A DNA stretch of 35,294 nt from Streptococcus sanguinis. Its GTDB lineage: Bacteria; Bacillota; Bacilli; Lactobacillales; Streptococcaceae. Made by a program: the position numbers and the translations under genes. The stretch spans positions 22,994-58,287 of the forward strand of contig NZ_CDMW01000001.1 in assembly GCF_001078705.1 (NCBI RefSeq). The letters are read 5' to 3'. Positions 27,136-35,294 of the stretch are shown one piece after another; position 1 is the first letter of the stretch; the number at the start of each line of letters is the position of its first letter. The notes beneath the pieces are model-generated. The model did no database searches. It saw only the letters and a program-made list of their open reading frames with translations, and was not told the origin of the DNA.

Positions 27136-27492
27136 GTGATTACGAAACCAGATAAAAATAAAATCCGCCAAAAACGCCACCGTCGCGTTCGCGGAAAACT
27201 CTCTGGAACTGCTGATCGCCCACGTTTGAACGTATTCCGTTCTAATACAGGCATCTACGCTCAAGTGATTGATGACGTAGCGGGTGTAACGCTCGCAAGC
27301 GCTTCAACTCTTGACAAAGAAGTTTCAAAAGGAACTAAAACAGAACAAGCCGTTGTTGTTGGTAAGCTCGTTGCTGAACGTGCAGTTGCTAAAGGTATTT
27401 CTGAAGTCGTCTTCGACCGCGGTGGATATCTCTATCACGGACGTGTAAAAGCTTTGGCTGATGCAGCTCGTGAAAACGGATTGAAATTCTAA
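27136..27492 (+). CDS. rplR: 50S ribosomal protein L18
   Basis: L18 brings 5S rRNA into the 50S subunit. The protein is 118 residues, beginning [20 protein letters not shown] and ending GLKF. The GTG at 27136 is chosen because AAGAGGTG (27122-27129) is then at correct distance; the in-frame GTG at 27127 would overlap that site. Confidence 0.96.
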   Translation: MITKPDKNKIRQKRHRRVRGKLSGTADRPRLNVFRSNTGIYAQVIDDVAGVTLASASTLDKEVSKGTKTEQAVVVGKLVAERAVAKGISEVVFDRGGYLYHGRVKALADAARENGLKF

Positions 27493-27509
27493 GAGGAGGA
27501 CACTAGAAA

Positions 27510-28004
27510 ATGGCATTTAAAGACAACGCAGTTGAACTTGAAGAACGTTTAGTTGCCATCAACCGTGTTACAAAAGTTGTTAAAGGTGGACGTCGTCTTC
27601 GCTTTGCAGCTCTTGTAGTTGTTGGTGACCGCAATGGTCGTGTTGGCTTCGGTACTGGTAAAGCTCAAGAAGTACCAGAAGCAATCCGCAAAGCAGTTGA
27701 AGATGCGAAGAAGAATTTGATTGAAGTACCAATGGTTGGCACAACAATTCCTCACGAAGTTCTTTCAGAATTTGGCGGAGCGAAAGTATTGCTTAAGCCA
27801 GCTGTTGAGGGTTCTGGAGTTGCTGCTGGTGGCGCGGTTCGTGCCGTCATCGAGTTGGCAGGTGTAGCAGATGTTACATCTAAATCTCTTGGCTCTAACA
27901 CTCCAATCAACATCGTTCGCGCAACTGTTGAAGGTTTGAAACAATTAAAACGCGCTGAAGAAGTTGCTGCCCTTCGTGGTATTTCAGTTTCTGACTTGGC
28001 ATAA
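27510..28004 (+). CDS. rpsE: 30S ribosomal protein S5
   Basis: S5 is important for decoding accuracy and is the spectinomycin site. The 164-residue protein has [18 protein letters not shown] and [16 protein letters not shown]-like motifs. No spectinomycin-type change is evident by eye in the loop [10 protein letters not shown]. Confidence 0.98.
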
Positions 28005-28017
28005 GAAAGGGGATAAC

Positions 28018-28200
28018 ATGGCTCAAATTAAAATTACTTTGACTAAGTCTCCAATCGGACGCATCCCGTCACAACGTAAAACTGTTGTAGCACTTGGACT
28101 TGGCAAATTGAACAGCTCAGTTATCAAAGAAGATAATCCAGCAGTACGCGGTATGATTACTGCAGTATCACACTTGGTAACTGTTGAAGAAGTTAAATAA
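28018..28200 (+). CDS. rpmD: 50S ribosomal protein L30
   Basis: L30 is a small 50S protein of 60 residues with the usual form: [14 protein letters not shown] and VRGMI in the middle. The ATG at 28018 has AAAGGGG before it; frames starting further upstream overlap rpsE. Confidence 0.97.
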   Translation: MAQIKITLTKSPIGRIPSQRKTVVALGLGKLNSSVIKEDNPAVRGMITAVSHLVTVEEVK

Positions 28201-28235
28201 GCTTTGCTGGTTTAACAACTTTAAATTAAAATACG

Positions 28236-28317
28236 TTAGGGGATGGGATTTTCTCAGCCCCTAAAACTAAATATATGTATAGGCGAGTTTATATAGGAGA
28301 CACCTTTTCTCCTATAT
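28236..28317 (+). other. Two hairpins in the rpmD-rplO spacer
   Basis: TTAGGGG (28236-28242) pairs with CCCCTAA (28258-28264). ATATAGGAGA (28291-28300) pairs perfectly with TCTCCTATAT (28308-28317). The second stem buries a GGAG sequence about 40 nt before the real rplO site. Confidence 0.6.
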
Positions 28318-28354
28318 GAGCGCTAGCATTTTACAAAAGAGGAGAAATAATATA

Positions 28355-28795
28355 ATGAAACTTCATGAATTACAACCTGCTGCAGGTTCTCGTAAAGTCC
28401 GCAACCGTGTTGGTCGTGGTACATCATCTGGTAACGGTAAAACATCTGGCCGTGGTCAAAAAGGTCAAAAAGCTCGTAGCGGTGGCGGCGTTCGCCTTGG
28501 TTTTGAAGGTGGACAAACTCCATTGTTCCGTCGTCTTCCAAAACGTGGTTTCTTGAACATCAACCGCAAAGAATATGCGATTGTTAACCTTGACCAACTG
28601 AACGCCTTTGAAGATGGCGCTGAAGTAACACCAGTTGTTCTCATCGAAGCAGGTATTGTAAAAGCTGAAAAATCAGGTATCAAGATTCTTGGTAACGGAG
28701 AATTGACAAAGAAATTGACTGTTAAGGCAGCTAAATTCTCTAAATCAGCTGAAGAAGCTATCACTGCTAAAGGTGGTTCAGTGGAAGTCATCTAA
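28355..28795 (+). CDS. rplO: 50S ribosomal protein L15
   Basis: L15 is a late-assembly 50S protein. It has 146 residues, with the Gly/Arg-rich N-terminal half ([20 protein letters not shown]) and [18 protein letters not shown]. The ATG at 28355 follows AGAGGAG; the in-frame ATG at 28316 lies inside a hairpin and is rejected. It ends 12 nt before secY. Confidence 0.97.
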   Translation: MKLHELQPAAGSRKVRNRVGRGTSSGNGKTSGRGQKGQKARSGGGVRLGFEGGQTPLFRRLPKRGFLNINRKEYAIVNLDQLNAFEDGAEVTPVVLIEAGIVKAEKSGIKILGNGELTKKLTVKAAKFSKSAEEAITAKGGSVEVI

Positions 28796-28807
28796 GCGAG
28801 GTGACCT

Positions 28808-30115
28808 ATGTTTTTCAAACTATTAAAAGACGCATTTAAAATCAAACAGGTACGGTCTAAGATTCTGTTCACGATTTTTATCATCTTAGTTTTCCGTATC
28901 GGTACAACCATAACGGTTCCAGGGATTAATGCCAAAGCCTTAAGCAATTTGAATGATTTGCCATTCCTGAATATGCTGAGCTTGGTCTCTGGTAATGCCA
29001 TGCGCAACTTCTCAGTCTTTGCTCTGGGAGTCAGTCCATACATCACAGCTTCTATCGTTGTTCAGTTGCTACAAATGGACTTGCTTCCGAAGTTTGTAGA
29101 GTGGGGCAAGCAAGGGGAAGTAGGACGCAGAAAGCTGAATCAAGCGACTCGTTATATTGCCCTGGTTTTGGCCTTTGTGCAGGCGATAGGGATTACCGCT
29201 GGTTTTGATACTCTCTCAAGAGCTAATCTGGTTGCCAATCCTAATGTTCAGACCTACGCTTTGATTTGCGTTCTTCTAGCTACTGGTTCTATGATTGTAA
29301 CTTGGCTAGGTGAGCAGATTACAGACAAGGGTTACGGAAATGGCGTTTCCATGATTATCTTTGCCGGTATCGTTTCAGCTATCCCTGATATGATTAAAGG
29401 TATCTATGAAGATTACTTTGTAAATATTCCTAGTGAACGTTTGACTTCATCCTTCATTTTTGTAGGGATTCTGATTGTGGCAGTCCTGCTTATCATTTAT
29501 TTTACAACCTTTGTACAGCAGGCTGAATATAAAATTCCAATTCAGTATACGAAAGTAGCTAAGGGTGCACCTTCTAGCTCCTATCTGCCACTGAAAGTCA
29601 ATCCGGCTGGGGTTATTCCAGTAATCTTTGCCAGCTCGATTACAGCTGCACCGGCAGCGATTTTCCAAGTTGTCAGTGCCATGGGCTATGACGCAGATTG
29701 GGTTAAGACAGCTCAGTCACTTTTGGCAACAACGACCATTAGTGGTATGTTCATGTACGCCTTCCTGATTGTCCTCTTTACATTCTTCTATACTTTTGTA
29801 CAGATTAATCCTGAGAAGACAGCAGAAAATCTGCAAAAGAGCGGAGCTTACATTCCAGGTGTTCGCCCTGGTAAAGGAACAGAAGACTACATGTCTAAGC
29901 TGTTGCGTCGTTTGGCAACAGTTGGATCTCTCTTCTTAGGTTTCATTTCTATCCTGCCTATCTTGGCTAAAGATGTATTTGGATTGACAGATGCCGTTGC
30001 TCTTGGAGGAACCAGTCTCTTGATCATCATCTCAACTGGTATTGAGGGAATGAAACAGCTAGAAGGCTACCTGCTGAAGAGAAAGTATGTTGGCTTTATG
30101 GATACATCAGAGTAA
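28808..30115 (+). CDS. secY: Protein translocase subunit SecY
   Basis: SecY is the channel of the Sec translocon in the cytoplasmic membrane. The 435-residue protein has ten transmembrane helices, with the first near residue 20, the plug region (FLNMLSLVSGNAMRNFSVFALGVSPYITASIV) and the conserved cytosolic loop (NPEKTAENLQKSGAYIPGVRPGK). AGGTGA precedes its ATG. This is the housekeeping SecY; an accessory SecY2 system, common in this group, is not in the window. Confidence 0.98.
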   Translation: MFFKLLKDAFKIKQVRSKILFTIFIILVFRIGTTITVPGINAKALSNLNDLPFLNMLSLVSGNAMRNFSVFALGVSPYITASIVVQLLQMDLLPKFVEWGKQGEVGRRKLNQATRYIALVLAFVQAIGITAGFDTLSRANLVANPNVQTYALICVLLATGSMIVTWLGEQITDKGYGNGVSMIIFAGIVSAIPDMIKGIYEDYFVNIPSERLTSSFIFVGILIVAVLLIIYFTTFVQQAEYKIPIQYTKVAKGAPSSSYLPLKVNPAGVIPVIFASSITAAPAAIFQVVSAMGYDADWVKTAQSLLATTTISGMFMYAFLIVLFTFFYTFVQINPEKTAENLQKSGAYIPGVRPGKGTEDYMSKLLRRLATVGSLFLGFISILPILAKDVFGLTDAVALGGTSLLIIISTGIEGMKQLEGYLLKRKYVGFMDTSE

Positions 30116-30180
30116 GGGATCTTTTGAATAGCTTTTCTAACGAGAAGCTAGTTCAGATAACCTTTCTTGAACCGAAAATA

Positions 30181-30230
30181 AACAAAATAAAAGGGGACAG
30201 AGTAGACTCACCCCCTTCTATTTTGTTTTT
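30181..30230 (+). terminator. Terminator-like hairpin between secY and adk
   Basis: AACAAAATA (30181-30189) pairs with TATTTTGTT (30219-30227), and AAGGGG (30191-30196) with CCCCTT (30212-30217). TTT follows. Partial termination or attenuation inside the operon is likely. Its right arm can also pair with sequence further down. Confidence 0.7.
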
Positions 30231-30275
30231 AAACGAGTTTATTAATCGGTTTAATAGATTGCTTTAAAAACAAAA
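30221..30275 (+). promoter_or_regulatory. Alternative stem in the adk leader
   Basis: TTTTGTTTTTAAA (30221-30233) is a perfect 13-bp complement of TTTAAAAACAAAA (30263-30275), enclosing a perfect inner hairpin TATTAA/TTAATA (30240-30256). It shares bases with the terminator-like hairpin and lies 3 nt from the adk ribosome binding site, so only one fold can form. Confidence 0.5.
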
Positions 30276-30288
30276 AAGGAGACCAATC

Positions 30289-30927
30289 ATGAATCTTTTG
30301 ATTATGGGCTTACCAGGTGCTGGTAAAGGAACTCAAGCTGCTAAAATCGTTGAGCATTTCAATGTTGCGCATATTTCGACTGGAGATATGTTCCGTGCGG
30401 CGATTGCTAACCAAACAGAGATGGGCGTTTTAGCCAAGTCATATATTGACAAGGGCGAGTTGGTCCCAGACCAAGTGACAAACGGTATTGTCAAAGAGCG
30501 TTTGAGTCAAGACGATATTAAGCAAACAGGCTTCCTCTTGGATGGCTATCCTCGCACGATTGAGCAAGCACATGCCTTGGACAAAACATTGGCTGAACTT
30601 GGTATCGAACTTGAAGGTGTAATCAATATTGAAGTGAATCCAGACTGTCTCTTGGAGCGTTTGAGCGGTCGGATTATCCATCGTCAAACAGGCGAAACTT
30701 TCCACAAGGTCTTCAATCCGCCAGCAGACTATAAGGAAGAGGATTATTACCAGCGCGAAGATGACAAGCCTGAGACAGTTAAACGTCGTTTGGATGTCAA
30801 TATTGCACAAGGTCAGCCAATCATTAATCACTATCGCAGCAAAGGTCTGGTCCATGATATTCAAGGAAATCAAAATATTAATGATGTCTTCTCAGCTATC
30901 GAAAAAGTCTTGACAAATTTGAAATAA
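30289..30927 (+). CDS. adk: Adenylate kinase
   Basis: Adk interconverts AMP + ATP and 2 ADP in the cytoplasm. The 212-residue protein has the P-loop [10 protein letters not shown] (residues ~7-16), [11 protein letters not shown] for AMP binding, and the LID segment [16 protein letters not shown]. The LID lacks the four Cys of zinc-binding forms. It has an AAGGAG site and lies after secY as in most Firmicutes. Confidence 0.98.
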   Translation: MNLLIMGLPGAGKGTQAAKIVEHFNVAHISTGDMFRAAIANQTEMGVLAKSYIDKGELVPDQVTNGIVKERLSQDDIKQTGFLLDGYPRTIEQAHALDKTLAELGIELEGVINIEVNPDCLLERLSGRIIHRQTGETFHKVFNPPADYKEEDYYQREDDKPETVKRRLDVNIAQGQPIINHYRSKGLVHDIQGNQNINDVFSAIEKVLTNLK

Positions 30928-30942
30928 AAGCGTTTTTCCTGC

Positions 30943-30971
30943 TTGCAATATTTGACAAGTAGTGATACAAT
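30943..30971 (+). promoter_or_regulatory. Promoter of infA-rpmJ-rpsM-rpsK-rpoA-rplQ
   Basis: TTGCAA (30943-30948) is followed after 17 bp by TACAAT (30966-30971), with TGA before it. A TTGACA at 30951-30956 is too close to this -10 to serve it. Confidence 0.75.
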
Positions 30972-30996
30972 GAATTAGTCTGACTTATAATTGTTA

Positions 30997-31012
30997 CCTC
31001 TGTGCTCAGAGG
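30997..31012 (+). other. Hairpin in the infA leader
   Basis: CCTCTG (30997-31002) pairs perfectly with CAGAGG (31007-31012) around TGCT, 18 nt before the GGAGG of infA. Confidence 0.5.
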
Positions 31013-31044
31013 GATCAAATCGAAATTTATGGAGGTACTTTTGC

Positions 31045-31263
31045 GTGGCAAAAGACGATGTGATTGAGGTTGAAGGCAAGGTAGTTGATACAATGCCTAA
31101 TGCAATGTTTACGGTTGAACTTGAAAATGGACATCAGATTTTAGCAACAGTTTCTGGTAAAATTCGTAAAAACTATATTCGTATTTTAGCGGGAGACCGT
31201 GTGACTGTAGAAATGAGTCCTTATGATTTGACACGTGGACGGATCACATACCGCTTTAAATAA
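31045..31263 (+). CDS. infA: Translation initiation factor IF-1
   Basis: IF-1 occupies the A site during initiation. The 72-residue OB-fold protein begins [18 protein letters not shown] and ends RGRITYRF. The start is GTG at 31045, 9 bases after GGAGG (31031-31035); in-frame starts further upstream lie before that site. It has its own promoter after adk. Confidence 0.97.
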
Positions 31264-31285
31264 TCGAAAAACTTGGAGGGAAAAA

Positions 31286-31402
31286 ATGAAAGTAAGACCA
31301 TCGGTCAAACCAATTTGCGAATACTGCAAAGTCATTCGTCGTAATGGTCGTGTTATGGTAATTTGCCCAGCAAATCCAAAACACAAACAACGTCAAGGAT
31401 AA
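31286..31402 (+). CDS. rpmJ: 50S ribosomal protein L36
   Basis: L36 is a 38-residue zinc-ribbon protein. The zinc ligands Cys-11, Cys-14, Cys-27 and His-32 are present (CEYC...CPANPKH), so this is the zinc-binding form, unlike the S14 in the same operon. The gene is too short for most ORF cutoffs. It has a GGAGGG site and lies between infA and rpsM. Confidence 0.97.
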
Positions 31403-31419
31403 GATAGAAAGGAGAAAAA

Positions 31420-31785
31420 ATGGCTCGTATTGCTGGAGTTGACATTCCAAATGACAAACGTGTAGTCGTTTCACTGACTTATGTGTACGGTATCGGACTT
31501 CCAACTTCTAAGAAAATCTTGGCAGCTGCTGGAGTTTCAGAAGACATCCGTGTAAAAGATCTTACAATCGAACAAGAAGACGCTATCCGTCGTGAAGTAG
31601 ATGCGATTAAAGTTGAAGGTGACCTTCGTCGTGAAGTAAACTTGAACATCAAACGTTTGATGGAAATCGGTTCATACCGTGGAATCCGTCACCGTCGTGG
31701 ACTTCCTGTCCGTGGACAAAACACTAAAAATAACGCCCGCACTCGTAAAGGTAAAGCTGTTGCGATTGCAGGTAAGAAAAAATAA
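31420..31785 (+). CDS. rpsM: 30S ribosomal protein S13
   Basis: S13 is in the 30S head and touches the P-site tRNA and L5. The 121-residue protein begins [20 protein letters not shown] and has [20 protein letters not shown] and a basic tail. Confidence 0.98.
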   Translation: MARIAGVDIPNDKRVVVSLTYVYGIGLPTSKKILAAAGVSEDIRVKDLTIEQEDAIRREVDAIKVEGDLRREVNLNIKRLMEIGSYRGIRHRRGLPVRGQNTKNNARTRKGKAVAIAGKKK

Positions 31786-31804
31786 TATAAGGAGGTAAAA
31801 AGTC

Positions 31805-32188
31805 TTGGCTAAACCAACACGTAAACGTCGTGTGAAGAAAAATATCGAATCCGGTATTGCTCATATTCACGCTACATTTAATAACACTATTGTTATGATT
31901 ACTGATGTGCATGGTAACGCGATTGCTTGGTCATCTGCTGGAGCTCTTGGATTTAAAGGTTCTCGTAAATCTACACCATTTGCTGCCCAAATGGCATCTG
32001 AAGCAGCTGCTAAATCTGCACAGGAACACGGTCTGAAATCAGTTGAAGTTACTGTAAAAGGTCCAGGTTCTGGTCGTGAGTCTGCTATTCGTGCTCTTGC
32101 TGCCGCTGGTCTTGAAGTAACAGCTATTCGTGATGTGACTCCTGTACCACACAATGGTGCTCGTCCTCCAAAACGTCGCCGTGTATAA
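31805..32188 (+). CDS. rpsK: 30S ribosomal protein S11
   Basis: S11 is in the 30S platform. The 127-residue protein contains [17 protein letters not shown] and [17 protein letters not shown]. The start is TTG, seven bases after AAGGAGG. No ATG is near in frame, and the TTG is followed at once by GCT AAA, the normal AK beginning. The unusual start may lower its synthesis slightly. Confidence 0.97.
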
Positions 32189-32233
32189 TCACCAACCGTT
32201 ACACTGCTTTTCGTTTAAGAGGGAGTATAGCAA

Positions 32234-33172
32234 ATGATTGAGTTTGAAAAACCAAATATAACAAAAATTGATGAAAATAAAGATTATGGCAAGTTTGTAG
32301 TAGAGCCGCTTGAGCGTGGCTATGGTACAACACTGGGAAATTCTCTTCGCCGTGTGCTTTTAGCTTCACTTCCAGGTGCGGCTGTCACTTCAATTAATAT
32401 TGAAGGTGTTTTACACGAGTTTGATACGATTTCCGGTGTCCGTGAAGACGTGATGCAAATCATTTTGAACGTCAAAGGGATTGCTGTAAAATCTTACGTC
32501 CAAGACGAAAAGATTATTGAACTGGATGTTGAAGGGCCAGCAGAAGTAACTGCCGGAGACATTTTGACAGACAGTGATATTGAAATTATAAACCCTGATC
32601 ATTATCTCTTTACAATCGGAGAAGGTGCAAGCTTTAAGGCGACGATGACTGTCAACAGCGGTCGTGGTTATGTGCCTGCAGATGAAAATAAGAAAGATGA
32701 TGCACCAGTGGGAACACTTGCGGTGGATTCCATCTATACGCCAGTGACAAAAGTTAATTACCAGGTTGAGCCAGCTCGTGTTGGTAGCAACGATGGTTTT
32801 GACAAACTAACCCTTGAAATTTTAACGAATGGAACAATTATTCCAGAAGATGCTTTGGGACTTTCAGCCCGCATCCTTACGGAGCATTTGAATCTCTTCA
32901 CCAACCTGACAGAAGTAGCTATCGCTGCAGACGTTATGAAGGAAGCAGAAAAGACTTCTGATGACCGCATTTTGGAACGGACCATCGAAGAATTAGATTT
33001 GTCAGTTCGCTTATACAACTGTTTGAAACGTGCAGGTATCAATACTGTATTTGATTTGACAGAAAAATCTGAGCCAGAAATGATGAAAGTTCGTAACTTG
33101 GGACGCAAGAGTCTGGAAGAAGTAAAAGTTAAACTTGCTGATCTCGGTCTGGGGTTAAAAAACGATAAATAA
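32234..33172 (+). CDS. rpoA: RNA polymerase alpha subunit
   Basis: Alpha assembles RNA polymerase and contacts activators and UP elements. The 312-residue protein has the N-terminal dimer/assembly domain ([22 protein letters not shown], residues ~22-43) and the C-terminal DNA-binding domain (residues ~245-310, with [11 protein letters not shown] and [12 protein letters not shown]). Both domains and the linker are intact. Confidence 0.98.
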   Translation: MIEFEKPNITKIDENKDYGKFVVEPLERGYGTTLGNSLRRVLLASLPGAAVTSINIEGVLHEFDTISGVREDVMQIILNVKGIAVKSYVQDEKIIELDVEGPAEVTAGDILTDSDIEIINPDHYLFTIGEGASFKATMTVNSGRGYVPADENKKDDAPVGTLAVDSIYTPVTKVNYQVEPARVGSNDGFDKLTLEILTNGTIIPEDALGLSARILTEHLNLFTNLTEVAIAADVMKEAEKTSDDRILERTIEELDLSVRLYNCLKRAGINTVFDLTEKSEPEMMKVRNLGRKSLEEVKVKLADLGLGLKNDK

Positions 33173-33183
33173 AGGAGGAATAC

Positions 33184-33570
33184 ATGGCTTACCGTAAACT
33201 AGGACGCACTAGCTCACAACGTAAAGCAATGCTTCGCGATTTGACTACTGATTTGCTGATCAACGAATCAATCGTGACAACTGAAGCTCGTGCTAAAGAA
33301 ATCCGTAAAACAGTTGAAAAAATGATTACATTGGGCAAACGTGGAGACTTGCACGCTCGCCGTCAAGCCGCAGCTTTTGTACGCAATGAAATCGCATCAG
33401 AAAACTATGATGAAGCAACAGAAAAGTATACTACAACTACTGCTCTTCAAAAATTGTTCTCTGAGATTGCACCACGCTATGCAGAGCGCAACGGTGGATA
33501 TACTCGTATCCTGAAAACTGAACCGCGCCGCGGAGATGCTGCGCCAATGGCAATCATCGAATTAGTATAA
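33184..33570 (+). CDS. rplQ: 50S ribosomal protein L17
   Basis: L17 is near the tunnel exit. The 128-residue protein begins [19 protein letters not shown] and has [19 protein letters not shown] near its end. It is the last gene of the supercluster. Confidence 0.98.
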   Translation: MAYRKLGRTSSQRKAMLRDLTTDLLINESIVTTEARAKEIRKTVEKMITLGKRGDLHARRQAAAFVRNEIASENYDEATEKYTTTTALQKLFSEIAPRYAERNGGYTRILKTEPRRGDAAPMAIIELV

Positions 33571-33586
33571 GATCATCAATCTTTGT

Positions 33587-33671
33587 TGAGTGTTATGATG
33601 ATGGAATAGAAGCTCTATTCTTAGTCTAGCTCTGGTCTACCGCTAGGATTTTTTCCTAGCGGGAACACTCA
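33587..33671 (+). other. Three-way-junction RNA structure after rplQ
   Basis: TGAGTGTT (33587-33594) pairs with AACACTCA (33664-33671), enclosing GAATAG/CTATTC (33604-33620) and CCGCTAGGA/TCCTAGCGG (33640-33662, T loop). It lies between the rplQ stop and the strong terminator. It may be a 3' untranslated structure or a small RNA. Confidence 0.55.
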
Positions 33672-33694
33672 TCATATAGTTGATAATAGGTAGA

Positions 33695-33750
33695 CGCTTG
33701 TTTACGAAATTGCTTTTAAGACAAAAACAATTTCGTAAGCAGGCGTTTTT
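33695..33750 (+). terminator. Strong terminator of the ribosomal supercluster
   Basis: An 18-bp stem (33695-33712 with 33728-33745, two G-U pairs) is followed by TTTTT. Confidence 0.92.
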
Positions 33751-33779
33751 GCATGAAGCTAGGAAAATACCTGAAATTT

Positions 33780-33788
33780 TGTTATAAT
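33780..33788 (+). promoter_or_regulatory. Extended -10 promoter of the glutamate-cysteine-ligase-like gene
   Basis: TGT TATAAT (33783-33788) is about 35 nt before the ATG. No good -35 is seen. Confidence 0.65.
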
Positions 33789-33823
33789 ACTCTAACACTA
33801 TCAAAAATTTATAGGAAATCGAA

Positions 33824-35077
33824 ATGATTGATTCAATCCAAATTTTAAAAGAACGCTATTTAAAGAATATTAAAGAAAATCCAACTGTCTACATTGGCAT
33901 TGAGTTAGAATTTCCTATTGTCAATTGCCAGGGCGGAGGGACTGATACGACCGTTGCCAAGAATCTCTTGAAACGTCTGTTAGAAGAGTATGATTTTGAG
34001 GCAGAACGATTCGATAGAGATGGGAATCCTATCCAACTGAAATCTACTAAAAATGAAGACAGAATTCTTTTTGAGGTTTCTTACAATACTTTGGAATTTG
34101 CTTTTGCCAAGGCTAGTAGAATTCAAGAAGTTGAAGAGCGTTTTAAGACCTATCTGAATATTATTCGGCCAATTCTGCGCGAAGAAAACCATGAAATTCA
34201 AGGTGAAGGTATTCATCCTTTCTGGGCAGAAAATGATAATAGTCCAGTTAAATATCCAAGATATGAAATGCTGATGCAGTATTTAGCTATGGGAAAGAAC
34301 ATGGAAGGTCTGCACAATTATCCAGAATATGGTGCTTTTATTTGTGGGAGTCAAGTTCAGTTGGATGTCTCAAGAGAAAATTATTTAACTGTTATCAATG
34401 TCTTCAATCAAATTGAAGCTGCTAAAGCATACCTCTTTGCCAATTCAGAGTTTTCAGATTCTTCTTGGGATACAAAAATAGCTCGGGATATTTTCTGGGA
34501 GCAATCGATGCATGGTATTTTACAGGAAAATGCAGGCGTTAATCAGAAAGATTTTCAAACAGAAGATGATTTTTTTGCTTATCTTGGTAAATCAGCACTT
34601 TTCACTGCCGAACGGGAAGGCAAATCCTACTATTTCTATCCGATAGCTGCTAATGAATACTTGAGCCAGAAAATTATTGAAGCTTACGGCCTTTCAGGTG
34701 AAAAAGTAAACTTGACTCCAAGGGAAGCAGACTTCAAGAATCACAGAAGTTACCAGTATCAAGATTTGACGACACGGGGGACAGTAGAGTTTCGGAGTGT
34801 TTGCACCCAGCCTTTTGATAAAACTTTTGCTTCTGCTGCTTTTCATCTTGGTGTTTTAGAAAACTTGGAAAATGTAAAAGCATTTTTACAAGACGCTCCC
34901 TTCTTTCAGGAGGAAGGTCAGGATTACAAAGCTTTAAGAAGAAAGTTTTCCAAAAAAGAGTTGACTGCAAGTGAAACAGAGCATATTTATGAATTCACAA
35001 AGACTTTGCTTCAGTTGGCAAGAGCTGGTTTATTAGCCCGTCAACTAGGGGAGGAAGTATATCTTCCTACACTCTAA
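33824..35077 (+). CDS. Glutamate-cysteine-ligase-like (GCS2-type) ATP-grasp-fold ligase
   Basis: This 417-residue protein has features of the GCS2 family: an early strand with acidic residues (YIGIELEFPIV, residues ~22-32), a middle strand GSQVQLDVS, and RGTVEFRSVCTQP near residue 323. Family members join glutamate to cysteine or another amine with ATP. It is not the long GshAB fusion of some streptococci and has no ATP-grasp glutathione synthase beside it, so the product is uncertain. It is a single-gene unit with its own promoter. No terminator is evident between it and the rrn promoter. Confidence 0.75.
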   Translation: MIDSIQILKERYLKNIKENPTVYIGIELEFPIVNCQGGGTDTTVAKNLLKRLLEEYDFEAERFDRDGNPIQLKSTKNEDRILFEVSYNTLEFAFAKASRIQEVEERFKTYLNIIRPILREENHEIQGEGIHPFWAENDNSPVKYPRYEMLMQYLAMGKNMEGLHNYPEYGAFICGSQVQLDVSRENYLTVINVFNQIEAAKAYLFANSEFSDSSWDTKIARDIFWEQSMHGILQENAGVNQKDFQTEDDFFAYLGKSALFTAEREGKSYYFYPIAANEYLSQKIIEAYGLSGEKVNLTPREADFKNHRSYQYQDLTTRGTVEFRSVCTQPFDKTFASAAFHLGVLENLENVKAFLQDAPFFQEEGQDYKALRRKFSKKELTASETEHIYEFTKTLLQLARAGLLARQLGEEVYLPTL

Positions 35078-35140
35078 TAGATGAAAAGACTTTAATGAAT
35101 AAAAAACTTCAAAAAAATTTAAAAAAATCGGAAAAAGGTA

Positions 35141-35170
35141 TTGACAGGAGGTGTGGTTGGGTGATATACT
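35141..35170 (+). promoter_or_regulatory. Promoter of the next rRNA operon
   Basis: TTGACA (35141-35146) is followed after 18 bp by TATACT (35165-35170), with TGA before the -10. The A-tracts at ~35100-35138 look like an UP element. The 16S gene would begin just past the window. Confidence 0.9.
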
Positions 35171-35193
35171 AATATAGTTGTCGCGAAAGACAA

Positions 35194-35289
35194 AGCCCTT
35201 TGAAAACTGAACAAGACGAACCAAGTGCAGGGTGACATAGAGATATGTAACCTGTCAAAAAACGAGAAAATAAATCTGTCAGTGGACAG
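35194..35289 (+). promoter_or_regulatory. rRNA leader with boxA-like antitermination site
   Basis: GCCCTTTGAAAACTGAACAA (from about 35195) matches the boxA region of Gram-positive rrn leaders, where NusB and S10 bind. A stem around 35228-35252 (CAGG...CCTG) and CTGTC/GACAG (35276-35289) follow. These are pre-16S leader structures. Confidence 0.8.
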
Positions 35290-35294
35290 TAATG

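Noticed and set aside
30951-30971. TTGACA at 30951 as the -35 of the infA promoter
   Set aside because: It is only about 9 bp from TACAAT. TTGCAA at 30943 has the proper 17-bp spacing.

Overview
The window is chromosomal DNA from a Streptococcus, most likely of the sanguinis/mitis group. The evidence is the low-GC streptococcal ribosomal protein sequences, the codon choice of the ribosomal genes, extended -10 (TGn TATAAT) promoters, AGGAGG ribosome binding sites, and the gene order S10 - spc - alpha operon ending rpoA-rplQ. The species call is an inference from protein similarity as remembered, not from a search.

Layout. Positions 1-975 are the end of one rRNA operon: 5S rRNA followed by eight tRNAs (Val, Asp, Lys, Leu, Thr, Gly, Leu, Arg). 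Positions 976-5505 are an AT-rich accessory module abutting the 3' end of tRNA-Arg. It holds the 3' end of an essC-like type VII secretion (T7SSb) ATPase gene, a DUF5082-like helical adaptor, an LXG effector gene interrupted by one in-frame TGA, a membrane-anchored protein that may be its immunity factor, and a small WXG100-like helical protein. It looks like an orphan effector cassette. Positions 5570-18600 are ordinary housekeeping and small accessory genes: a small membrane protein, aspS, a YitT-family membrane protein, a MATE exporter, a HAD phosphatase, a YcxB-like protein, a histidine phosphatase, polA, a CoA-binding protein, two P-loop kinases, a DUF975 membrane protein and tgt.

Positions 18796-33750 are the S10-spc-alpha ribosomal supercluster: rpsJ-rplCDWB-rpsS-rplV-rpsC-rplP-rpmC-rpsQ-rplNXE-rpsN-rpsH-rplFR-rpsE-rpmD-rplO-secY-adk-infA-rpmJ-rpsMK-rpoA-rplQ. 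It has a strong promoter in front of rpsJ, a second one in front of infA, and hairpins in most of its longer spacers. A stand-alone glutamate-cysteine-ligase-like gene follows. The window ends with the promoter and leader of another rRNA operon in the same orientation, so the whole segment is bracketed by two rrn operons.

The observations most worth following are the essC remnant whose reading frame runs up to the last base of tRNA-Arg, the single TGA in the LXG gene exactly where the family has Trp, a 5S/tRNA-Val spacer that can form two mutually exclusive long stems, divergent polA and histidine-phosphatase promoters that both predict leaderless mRNAs, an 88-nt near-perfect hairpin after polA, and competing RNA folds in front of adk.
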